Assembly: GCF_004745805.1 (NCBI RefSeq)
Contig: NZ_SRLQ01000001.1
Location: forward strand, 124,001 to 188,000
Direction of reading: 5' to 3'
DNA length: 64,000 bases
From: Mycolicibacterium sp. CH28
GTDB lineage: Bacteria > Actinomycetota > Actinomycetes > Mycobacteriales > Mycobacteriaceae
Made by a program: the position numbers and the translations under genes. Within the stretch, counting starts at the first letter, position 1. Each line of letters begins with the position of its first letter. The notes under the pieces are model-generated. The model saw nothing but the letters and a program-made list of their open reading frames with translations, ran no database searches and had not been told where the DNA came from. Shown in pieces: positions 55,108 to 64,000 of the stretch.

Positions 55108-56565
55108 ATGAGAAGTTCCCATCGCGGCTCTCTTTTTCGGCCGGCGGTCCGCATCGCCAAGCCGATGTGCCCGTTGGCGCTCAGCCTCGCCCTGACGCTC
55201 ACCATGCCGGGTGTCGCCCAGGCCGAGCCTGACCACGCGCCCAACACCCTGGGCGCCCTGATCGCCGATGTCGCCGACGCCAATCAGCGTCTCCAGGACG
55301 TCGGAGCCAAGGTGCAGGCCGAGCAGGAGAGCGTCAACAAGGCGCTGGTGGACGTGCAGACCGCTCGGGACGCGGCCACCGCCGCGGGTGCGCAAGTCGA
55401 CGCGAGTGCGCAGGCGGTCAAGGACGCCAACGCCGCGATCGCCGACGCGCAGAAGCGGTTCGACGTCTTCGCCGCCTCGACCTACGTCAACGGGCCGTCG
55501 GCGTCGTTGGTGCTGGCGGCCAACCCCGACGAGATCCTTTCCAGCGCGAGCGCGGGCCAGACCCTGGCCGTCAGTTCCCAGCAGGTGATGGACGATCTGC
55601 AGCGCGCACGCACCGAACAGGTCAACAAAGAGTCCGCGGCCCGGCTGGCCAAGCAGAAGGCCGATCAGGCCGTCATTGACGCCGAAGCCAGCCAGCAGTC
55701 GGCGGTCGAGGCTCTGACCAACGCGCAGAGCACCTTCCGCGACCAGCAGGCCGAAATAGACCGGCTGGCGGCACAGCGCAAGACGGCTCAAGAGAAGCTG
55801 GATGCCGCCCGCCAGTGGTCGGCCCCCGTCGGTTCGCCGGCCGCCGTACCGGAGTCCGCCGCTCCCGGCGCCGCGACGTCGGGGGATCGCTGGGATCCGG
55901 CCGCACCCGGTGCGGCGACCGCGCCCGGCGCGGGCAAGACCCCGCCCTACGGCAAGGCCTCCGAGTGGGATGTCACCCTCCCGATGGTGCCCAGCGCCTT
56001 CGTCTCCGGCGACCCGATCCAGATCATCAACGCCGTACTGCAGATCTCGTCGTCCTCGCTGAACGCGACCAAGCAGATGGGCAAGAGCTTCCTGCAGAAG
56101 CTGGGCATCCTGAAGCCCGATGACACCGGAATCACCAACGGCGCGATTCCCTACGTCTACGGCGCACAGGCTGCCGAATACGTGATCCAACGCGCTATGA
56201 CGCAGCGGGGTGTGCCGTACTCCTGGGGCGGCGGGACCGCGAACGGCCCGAGCAACGGCATCGACAGCGGCGCCGGCACAGTCGGATTCGACTGCTCGGG
56301 GCTGATCCTCTACGCGTTCGCCGGTGTCGGCATCAAGCTGCCGCACTACTCGGGTTCGCAGTACAACATGGGCCGCAAGATCCCGTCGGCCCAGATGCGC
56401 CGCGGCGACGTGATCTTCTACGGCCCCGGCGGCAGCCAGCACGTAACGCTCTATCTGGGCCAGGGCCAGATGCTCGAGGCCCCCTACACCGGCTCGGACG
56501 TGCACGTGTCGCCGGTGCGCACCAGCGGCATGACCCCGTACGTCGTCCGCTACATCGAATACTGA
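55108..56565 (+). CDS. ripA: Peptidoglycan endopeptidase RipA
   Basis: 485 residues. Sec signal with cleavage near 'GVAQA|EP' (39/40), a long coiled-coil (about 45-235), an Ala/Pro linker (240-280) and a C-terminal NlpC/P60 domain (about 350-485) with Cys396 ('GFDCSGL') and His445 ('GSQHVTLYL'). RipA cuts D-Glu-mDAP bonds at the septum and is needed for daughter cell separation; the coiled coil keeps it inactive and contacts partners such as FtsX. 14 bp to ripB. Confidence 0.96.
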   Translation: MRSSHRGSLFRPAVRIAKPMCPLALSLALTLTMPGVAQAEPDHAPNTLGALIADVADANQRLQDVGAKVQAEQESVNKALVDVQTARDAATAAGAQVDASAQAVKDANAAIADAQKRFDVFAASTYVNGPSASLVLAANPDEILSSASAGQTLAVSSQQVMDDLQRARTEQVNKESAARLAKQKADQAVIDAEASQQSAVEALTNAQSTFRDQQAEIDRLAAQRKTAQEKLDAARQWSAPVGSPAAVPESAAPGAATSGDRWDPAAPGAATAPGAGKTPPYGKASEWDVTLPMVPSAFVSGDPIQIINAVLQISSSSLNATKQMGKSFLQKLGILKPDDTGITNGAIPYVYGAQAAEYVIQRAMTQRGVPYSWGGGTANGPSNGIDSGAGTVGFDCSGLILYAFAGVGIKLPHYSGSQYNMGRKIPSAQMRRGDVIFYGPGGSQHVTLYLGQGQMLEAPYTGSDVHVSPVRTSGMTPYVVRYIEY

Positions 56566-56578
56566 CGGAGCTGTTCCC

Positions 56579-57268
56579 ATGTCTCGCAAAACTTCTCGAC
56601 GACTCTTCGTTGGGACGGTCGTGACGGCGCTGACACTGGCGCTGGGTCTTTCCGGCCCGGCGAATGCCGATCCTGGTGCGTGGGATCCGACGCTGCCCAA
56701 GCTGCTGAGTGCGGGGGCCCCCGGCGATCCTGTCGCTATGGCCAACGCCTCGCTGCAGGTCACGCAGCAGGCCGCCCAGGCGACCATGGACCTTGGCCGA
56801 AAGTTCCTGGCGGGTCTGGGCTTCGGCGGTGCGCAGTCGGCACTGCCCGGCGGCCGGGTGCGCGGGCCACAGGCCATCGAGTACGTGATCGCCCGCGGAG
56901 CTTCCCAGCGTGGCGTGCCCTACTCGTGGGGTGGCGGCGCGATCAACGGTCCCAGTGCCGGTGTCGACCAGGACGCGGGCAAGATCGGTTACGACTGCTC
57001 GGGCTTCGTCCGGTATGCCTTCGCCGGCGTCGGGGTTCAGCTGCCGAAGTACTCCGGCGATCAGTACAACGCCGGCCGGCATGTGTCGCCGTCTGAGGCC
57101 AAGCGTGGCGATCTCATCTTCTACGGACCCGGCGGCGCCCAGCACGTCACCATCTACCTCGGCAACGGGCAGATGCTCGAAGCCTCGTCGGCAGCCGGGC
57201 AGGTGACCGTGAGCCCGGTGCGCACCGCAGGCATGACGCCGTACCTGACCCGCATCATCGAAACCTGA
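56579..57268 (+). CDS. ripB: Peptidoglycan endopeptidase RipB
   Basis: 229 residues. Signal peptide ending 'GPANA|DP' (30/31), then a short helical part and the NlpC/P60 domain with Cys140 ('GYDCSGF') and His189 ('GAQHVTIYL'). It lacks the RipA coiled coil, so control must differ. The C-terminal 140 residues are closely similar to RipA, which points to an old duplication. It lies between ripA and moxR1. Confidence 0.95.
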   Translation: MSRKTSRRLFVGTVVTALTLALGLSGPANADPGAWDPTLPKLLSAGAPGDPVAMANASLQVTQQAAQATMDLGRKFLAGLGFGGAQSALPGGRVRGPQAIEYVIARGASQRGVPYSWGGGAINGPSAGVDQDAGKIGYDCSGFVRYAFAGVGVQLPKYSGDQYNAGRHVSPSEAKRGDLIFYGPGGAQHVTIYLGNGQMLEASSAAGQVTVSPVRTAGMTPYLTRIIET

Positions 57269-57402
57269 CCGGGGCCGCCCACCGACGCGCCAGCGAACCA
57301 GGGGCACGTCGACGGATTTCGGAACGCCTGGAATAGTTGTGGCAGGACACCGCCGCGTGCAGTGGCGTAGCCCGAAGAAACCAACAGCTGTGGAGGAAGT
57401 CG

Positions 57403-58530
57403 ATGACGTCACCAGGTGGGTCGACCACGGGTTCTACGGGCCCTGGGGGCTTTGCCGGGCCGAGTGGAGCCCAGGCAACCCCGCAGCCCGGCGGTAATGG
57501 TCTGGCCGGTGACGTGCACACCCTGGAACGGGCGATCTTCGAGGTCAAGCGCATCATCGTCGGTCAGGATCAGCTCGTCGAGCGCATTCTGGTCGGTCTG
57601 CTGGCCAAGGGCCACGTACTGCTTGAGGGTGTGCCCGGTGTCGCCAAGACGCTCGCGGTGGAGACCTTCGCCAAGGTGGTCGGCGGCACCTTCGCCCGCA
57701 TCCAGTTCACCCCCGACCTGGTGCCCACCGACATCATCGGTACGCGCATCTACCGGCAGGGTCGCGAGGAGTTCGACATCGAACTCGGCCCTGTCGTGGT
57801 CAACTTCCTGCTGGCTGACGAGATCAACCGCGCGCCGGCAAAGGTTCAGTCAGCGCTGTTGGAAGTGATGGCGGAGCGCAAGATCTCCATCGGCGGCAAG
57901 ACTTACCCGCTGCCCAAGCCCTTCCTGGTGATGGCGACCCAGAACCCCATCGAGAACGAGGGCGTCTACCCGCTGCCGGAAGCCCAGCGCGACCGCTTCC
58001 TGTTCAAGATCAACGTCGACTACCCGTCGCCGGAGGAAGAGCGCGAGATCATCTACCGGATGGGTGTCACCCCGCCGGAGCCCAAGGCGATCCTCGACAC
58101 CGGCGACCTGCTGCGGCTGCAGAACGTCGCAGCCAACAACTTCGTCCACCACGCCCTGGTCGACTACGTGGTCCGGGTCGTCACCGCGACCCGCCATCCC
58201 GAGCAGTTCGGCCTGGGCGACGTCAAGGCCTGGATCGCGTTCGGGGCTTCCCCGCGTGCATCGCTGGGCATCATCGCCGCGGCCCGTGCGCTGGCGCTGG
58301 TTCGCGGTCGCGACTACGTCATCCCGCAGGACGTGATCGATGTGATCCCCGACGTGCTACGCCATCGCCTGGTGTTGACCTACGACGCCCTGGCCGATGA
58401 CATCAAGGCAGAGACGGTGATCAACCGGATCCTCCAGACCGTTGCGCTGCCACAGGTGAACGCCGTTCCGCAGCAAGGACATTCGGTGCCCCCGGTGGTT
58501 CCTGCCGCGGCAGGTGCCAACGGTCGGTGA
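57403..58530 (+). CDS. moxR1: MoxR-family AAA+ ATPase
   Basis: 375 residues. Gly/Ser/Pro-rich N-terminus, then Walker A 'LLEGVPGVAKTLAVETFAK', Walker B 'NFLLADEINRAPAKVQSALLEVMAER', sensor 1 'LVMATQNPIENEGVYPLPEAQRDRF'. MoxR ATPases act with VWA-domain proteins as chaperones or assembly factors. ATG 57403 has GGAGGAAG upstream. GTGA overlap with the DUF58 gene. Confidence 0.95.
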   Translation: MTSPGGSTTGSTGPGGFAGPSGAQATPQPGGNGLAGDVHTLERAIFEVKRIIVGQDQLVERILVGLLAKGHVLLEGVPGVAKTLAVETFAKVVGGTFARIQFTPDLVPTDIIGTRIYRQGREEFDIELGPVVVNFLLADEINRAPAKVQSALLEVMAERKISIGGKTYPLPKPFLVMATQNPIENEGVYPLPEAQRDRFLFKINVDYPSPEEEREIIYRMGVTPPEPKAILDTGDLLRLQNVAANNFVHHALVDYVVRVVTATRHPEQFGLGDVKAWIAFGASPRASLGIIAAARALALVRGRDYVIPQDVIDVIPDVLRHRLVLTYDALADDIKAETVINRILQTVALPQVNAVPQQGHSVPPVVPAAAGANGR

Positions 58531-59471
58531 GCGATTCCGCAGCCGTCCACCCGCCGTCGTTCCAGCGCGGTGAGATCGGTGACGCCAAGCTGTCGGCAGC
58601 GCTGCGCACCCTCGAGCTCACGGTCAAACGCAAGCTCGACGGGGTCCTGCAGGGCAACCACCTCGGCCTGATCCCCGGCCCCGGCTCGGAGCCGGGGGAG
58701 TCCCGGATGTATCAGCCCGGCGACGACGTCCGCCGGATGGACTGGTCGGTGACCGCCCGCACCACCCACCCGCATGTGCGGCAGATGATCGCCGACCGTG
58801 AGCTGGAGACCTGGCTGGTGGTCGACATGTCGGCCAGCCTGGACTTCGGCACCACCGGATGCGAGAAGCGTGACCTCGCCGTCGCGGCGGCCGCCGCCAT
58901 CACCTATCTCAACAGCGGCGGCGGCAACCGGATCGGTGCGCTGATCGCCAACGGCGACTCGATCGTGCGGGTGCCAGCCCGGTCTGGACGTCAGCACGAG
59001 CAGACGTTGCTGCGCACCATCGCTACGGCGCCGCGGGCGCCCCAGGGGGTGCGCGGTGACCTGGCCGGCGCGATCGACGCCCTGCGCCGGCCCGAACGCC
59101 GGCGCGGCATGGCAGTGGTGATCAGCGACTTCCTCGGGCCGATCGACTGGATGCGCCCCCTGCGCGCGATCGCCGCCCGCCACGAGGTATTGGGTGTGGA
59201 GGTCCTCGACCCGCGTGACGTCGAGCTGCCCGACGTCGGCGACGTGATCCTGCAGGACACCGAGTCCGGGGTCACCCGCGAGTTCACCATCGACGCGCAG
59301 CTGCGCGACGATTTCGCCCGGGCCGCCGCGGCCCATCATGACGAGGTCGCTCGAACACTGCGCCGCTGCGGTGCACCGCTGATGACATTGCGTACCGACC
59401 GTGACTGGATCGCCGACATCGTGCGATTCGTCGCGTCTCGTCGCCGCGGCGCCTTCGCAGGCAGCCAATAA
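58527..59471 (+). CDS. DUF58 domain protein (Rv1480-like)
   Basis: 314 residues. '[60 protein letters not shown]' is the DUF58 signature, joined to a VWA-like fold with MIDAS-type 'DMSAS'. Genes of this type follow moxR in many bacteria. GTG start overlaps moxR1. The complex may work on envelope proteins, but this is inferred from position. Confidence 0.93.
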   Translation: MSDSAAVHPPSFQRGEIGDAKLSAALRTLELTVKRKLDGVLQGNHLGLIPGPGSEPGESRMYQPGDDVRRMDWSVTARTTHPHVRQMIADRELETWLVVDMSASLDFGTTGCEKRDLAVAAAAAITYLNSGGGNRIGALIANGDSIVRVPARSGRQHEQTLLRTIATAPRAPQGVRGDLAGAIDALRRPERRRGMAVVISDFLGPIDWMRPLRAIAARHEVLGVEVLDPRDVELPDVGDVILQDTESGVTREFTIDAQLRDDFARAAAAHHDEVARTLRRCGAPLMTLRTDRDWIADIVRFVASRRRGAFAGSQ

Positions 59472-59496
59472 GCGAAACCGAAATGACAGGTCTGCT

Positions 59497-61354
<1,858 letters not shown>

Positions 61355-61402
61355 GCCCACAGCGTCACGGCGCCACTAGGACTAGAGAGAGAAGGGCTTC
61401 AC

Positions 61403-62212
61403 ATGGCAGGTTTGCTCGAAGGCAAGCGCATCCTGATCACCGGGATCATCACCGACTCGTCCATCGCATTCCACATCGCACGCGTCGCCCAGGAGCAAGG
61501 TGCTCAGATCATCTGCACCGGTTTCGACCGGCTGCGGCTGATCCAGCGCATCATCGACCGATTGCCCGCCCCGGCCCCACTGCTGGAGCTCGACGTGCAG
61601 AACGAGGAGCACCTCGACTCGCTGGCCGGCCGGATCACCGAGGTGATCGGCGAGGGCAACAAGCTCGACGGGGTGGTGCACTCGATCGGGTTCATGCCGC
61701 AGACCGGGATGGGAATCAACCCGTTCTTCGACGCCCCCTACGAGGACGTCGCCAAAGGCATCCACATCTCGGCCTACTCCTATGCCTCGCTGGCGAAGGC
61801 CACCCTGCCGATCATCAACCGCGGCGGCGGAATCGTCGGCATGGATTTCGACCCCACCCGGGCGATGCCGGCCTACAACTGGATGACAGTGGCCAAGAGC
61901 GCATTGGAGTCGGTGAACCGCTTCGTCGCCCGCGAGGCCGGCGCGTACGGCGTGCGCTCCAATCTTGTTGCCGCCGGGCCGATCCGAACCCTGGCGATGA
62001 GTGCGATCGTGGGCGGCGCCCTTGGGGACGAGGCCGGCGCCCAGATGCAGCTGCTCGAAGAGGGCTGGGATCAGCGTGCACCGTTGGGCTGGGATATGAA
62101 GGATCCCACTCCGGTGGCCAAGACTGTCTGCGCCCTGATCTCGGAATGGCTGCCCGCGACCACCGGCACCGTGGTCTATGCCGACGGCGGCGCCAGCACC
62201 CAGTTGCTGTAG
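61403..62212 (+). CDS. inhA: Enoyl-ACP reductase InhA
   Basis: 269 residues, same length and numbering as M. tuberculosis InhA. '[24 protein letters not shown]', Ser94 in '[10 protein letters not shown]', Tyr158 and Lys165 in '[15 protein letters not shown]' are all conserved, so the known S94A-type isoniazid change is absent. It reduces 2-trans-enoyl chains with NADH in FAS-II. The stop is 4 bp before hemH. Confidence 0.98.
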   Translation: MAGLLEGKRILITGIITDSSIAFHIARVAQEQGAQIICTGFDRLRLIQRIIDRLPAPAPLLELDVQNEEHLDSLAGRITEVIGEGNKLDGVVHSIGFMPQTGMGINPFFDAPYEDVAKGIHISAYSYASLAKATLPIINRGGGIVGMDFDPTRAMPAYNWMTVAKSALESVNRFVAREAGAYGVRSNLVAAGPIRTLAMSAIVGGALGDEAGAQMQLLEEGWDQRAPLGWDMKDPTPVAKTVCALISEWLPATTGTVVYADGGASTQLL

Positions 62213-62216
62213 CGCA

Positions 62217-63281
62217 ATGCCCCCTGCCACCGCGTTCGACGCGCTGCTGGTGCTGTCCTTCGGCGGCCCGGAGGGGCCCGATCAGGTGATGCCGTTCCTG
62301 GAGAACGTCACGCGGGGTCGGGGTATCCCGCCCGAGCGGCTGGCCAGCGTCGCCGAGCACTATCTGCATTTCGGCGGGGTATCCCCCATCAACGGGATCA
62401 ACCGCGCGCTGATCGAGCAGATCCGCGTCGAACTCGCCGAGCGCGGTGAGCAGCTTCCGGTGTACTTCGGCAACCGCAACTGGCATCCGTTCGTCGAGGA
62501 CACCGTCGCGGCGATGAAATCCGACGGGGTGCGCCGGGCCGCGGTGTTCAGCACGTCGGCCTGGGGTGGCTATTCGGGGTGTGCGCAGTACCAGGAGGAC
62601 ATCGCCCGGGCTCGCGGCGCCGTCGGTGAGGGGGCTCCCGAACTGGTCAAGCTTCGGCAGTTTTTCGACCATCCGCTGCTGGTGAACATGTTCGCCGATG
62701 GCATCGCGGCGGCGGCAGCCACCCTGCCTGAATCGGTTCGGGGCCAGGCTCGGCTGGTCTTCACCGCGCATTCCATCCCGCTGCGTGCCGCCGACCGGTG
62801 CGGGGCGGATCTGTATGCGCGCCAGGTCCGTTACGCCGCGAGCTTGGTGGCCGCGGTCGCCGGCTACGACGACTACGACGTGGTGTGGCAGTCCCGGTCC
62901 GGTCCGCCTCAGGTTCCTTGGCTGGAACCCGATGTGGGAGATCATCTTTCGGTGCTCGCTCAATCGGGCACTGCCGCGGTTCTGGTTTGCCCGCTGGGGT
63001 TCGTGGCCGACCACATCGAGGTGGTCTGGGACCTGGACAACGAACTGAGCAAGCAGGCCGAGGAACTCGGGATCGCGCTGGCCCGGGTGTCCACCCCCGA
63101 CGCGCAGCCGCGCTTTGCGCAGCTGGTCCTCGAGCTCGTCGAGGATGCCGGCACAGGTCGCCAACCTGCGAGAGTGCTTGGTTCCCAACCTGTTCCGGCC
63201 TACGGGTCCAGCGTCAACGGCCAGTTCTGCACGGCCGAATGCCAAATCAGCGGTGCCAGGCCGAGTGCAGGATCTCGGTGA
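62217..63281 (+). CDS. hemH: Coproporphyrin III ferrochelatase
   Basis: 354 residues. '[27 protein letters not shown]', '[15 protein letters not shown]', '[19 protein letters not shown]' (Cys122) and '[25 protein letters not shown]' with the catalytic His. The C-terminal tail '[17 protein letters not shown]' adds cysteines; mycobacterial HemH binds a 2Fe-2S cluster through an internal and C-terminal cysteines. It inserts iron into coproporphyrin in the actinobacterial heme route. ATG 62217 chosen; its 3' end overlaps the next gene by 35 bp. Confidence 0.95.
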   Translation: MPPATAFDALLVLSFGGPEGPDQVMPFLENVTRGRGIPPERLASVAEHYLHFGGVSPINGINRALIEQIRVELAERGEQLPVYFGNRNWHPFVEDTVAAMKSDGVRRAAVFSTSAWGGYSGCAQYQEDIARARGAVGEGAPELVKLRQFFDHPLLVNMFADGIAAAAATLPESVRGQARLVFTAHSIPLRAADRCGADLYARQVRYAASLVAAVAGYDDYDVVWQSRSGPPQVPWLEPDVGDHLSVLAQSGTAAVLVCPLGFVADHIEVVWDLDNELSKQAEELGIALARVSTPDAQPRFAQLVLELVEDAGTGRQPARVLGSQPVPAYGSSVNGQFCTAECQISGARPSAGSR

Positions 63282-64000
63282 CCGCCGCGATCCGCGCCGA
63301 CCGCACTACCGCCGTCAGCGGTCGCAAGGCGTCGTTGGCAATCTGAGCCTCCGACGAGCTCTGCGTCCCGATCGGCATCAGACCGGAACTGACTGTGATG
63401 ATCGCGTCGACATGGGCGGCGTTCTCCAGCACCCGAAGCGCCCGGGTCGGTGCGTGGTCTGGTGCGCGGTGGTGCCCATTGGCTTCCAGTACCTGCTCGA
63501 CCAGCCCGCGCGGATCGTCGACACTGCCGGCGGCACCCAGCTGCAACGCGCTCAGCGCCTCGGCGGCCGAGCGCACCGCAGAACGCAAGGCGTACTCCGC
63601 CTCGCCGAGGTCGATGTAGTCGAGGCCCGGGCTGGCAGGCAGTGAGTAGACGGTCCAAGACAGCGCGCACAGCTCGGGCACCCGGTCGCCGTCGGGAAGC
63701 TCGTCTTCGCCGTCGTCGTACTCGAAATCGGGCACCAGCCCGATGGTGTCGCCTGCCGGAGTGGTGACGATGATCGCCTCACCGGTCGCCATTGCGTCGC
63801 GCTGGAACTGGGTGCCCGGCGCGAGGCCGCGAACGTCACCGGGAACGGGCAGCACAACGCTGATCGCCGGACGGCCGGGCCAGTCGGAACCCGAGGCCCG
63901 CCCACCCACGGTACGTAGCGTCTGCAGCAGTGACATCGCCCCCGCATCATCGACATCCGGCCACGGCAGGCCAGTGTGGCCGGCCGCTACGGAGTCATAG
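63247..64000 (-). CDS. Conserved protein (Rv1486c-like), 5' partial
   Basis: The frame is open through the window edge: upstream of the internal ATG at 63936 it reads '[28 protein letters not shown]', so the true start lies outside. About 250 residues are visible. '[20 protein letters not shown]', '[14 protein letters not shown]' and '[20 protein letters not shown]' are soluble alpha/beta features; no known domain. Position after hemH is that of Rv1486c. Function unknown. Confidence 0.8.
   Translation of the reverse strand, partial: YDSVAAGHTGLPWPDVDDAGAMSLLQTLRTVGGRASGSDWPGRPAISVVLPVPGDVRGLAPGTQFQRDAMATGEAIIVTTPAGDTIGLVPDFEYDDGEDELPDGDRVPELCALSWTVYSLPASPGLDYIDLGEAEYALRSAVRSAAEALSALQLGAAGSVDDPRGLVEQVLEANGHHRAPDHAPTRALRVLENAAHVDAIITVSSGLMPIGTQSSSEAQIANDALRPLTAVVRSARIAAVTEILHSAWHR

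Overview
The window is GC-rich actinobacterial chromosome from a member of the Mycobacteriaceae, most likely a rapid-growing non-tuberculous species. Three things support this: many GTG starts, 4-nt ATGA/GTGA overlaps in long operons, and a gene order that follows, from memory, the M. tuberculosis stretch Rv1415 to Rv1486c (ribA2-ribH-Rv1417-uvrC-Rv1421-Rv1422-whiA ... gap-pgk-tpiA-secG-ppc ... devB-opcA-zwf-tal-tkt-ctaB ... ctaA-ABC-mptB-sufR-sufBDCSUT ... trx-echA12-ABCF ... acnR-acn-Rv1476-ripA-ripB-moxR1-Rv1480-Rv1481-fabG1-inhA-hemH-Rv1486c). It is mainly core chromosome. I see no tRNA, rRNA, CRISPR, prophage or insertion sequence.

Layout. 1-3 kb: the C-terminal end of a large Ig/VCBS-repeat surface protein, a convergent MgtE Mg2+ channel, then about 700 bp without a convincing gene. 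3-10.3 kb: riboflavin synthesis (ribBA, ribH), a PH-domain membrane protein, uvrC, then the rapZ-cuvA-whiA cluster. 10.3-14.5 kb: MOSC protein, then gap-pgk-tpiA-secG. 14.5-17.6 kb: a probably accessory insert of an oxidoreductase divergent from a marR gene, plus an amidohydrolase. 17.7-29.3 kb: ppc, an acyl-CoA ligase, and the oxidative/non-oxidative pentose phosphate operon tkt-tal-zwf-opcA-pgl. 29.5-33.7 kb: ctaB, qor, an ATP-grasp gene and ctaA (heme A synthesis for cytochrome aa3). 33.7-37.4 kb: a two-gene ABC exporter and mptB (lipoglycan mannan). 37.5-43.8 kb: the complete sufRBDCSUT Fe-S assembly operon, with an intein-free sufB. 43.9-49.2 kb: an ECF sigma factor with a minimal zinc anti-sigma, an old yellow enzyme, thioredoxin, enoyl-CoA hydratase, an ABC-F protein and a tiny HTH protein. 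49.2-54.2 kb: S41 peptidase lipoprotein, acnR and acn. 54.3-64 kb: Rv1476-like protein, the peptidoglycan hydrolases ripA/ripB, the moxR1/DUF58/VWA cluster, the mycolic acid genes fabG1-inhA, hemH and an Rv1486c-like gene cut by the window edge.

The most notable non-coding or small features are as follows. (i) Three perfect 65-bp tandem repeats lie between the ABC ATPase and permease. Each encodes a 22-residue micro-ORF whose ATG overlaps the preceding stop and whose TGA overlaps the next ATG, a MIRU-like relay of coupled start/stop sites. (ii) Two 19-bp palindromic operators lie 22 bp apart between marR and its divergent oxidoreductase. (iii) A SufR-type site overlaps the sufR start, and a perfect 9-bp hairpin separates sufR from sufB. 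(iv) An AcnR-type site lies upstream of acn. (v) Four TGTGAC-type boxes at an exact 9-bp period precede ripA. (vi) An inverted repeat lies upstream of fabG1. (vii) An in-frame 36-bp duplication lengthens the N-terminus of SufT.

All identifications rest on reading the translated sequences and remembered family features; no database search was run.
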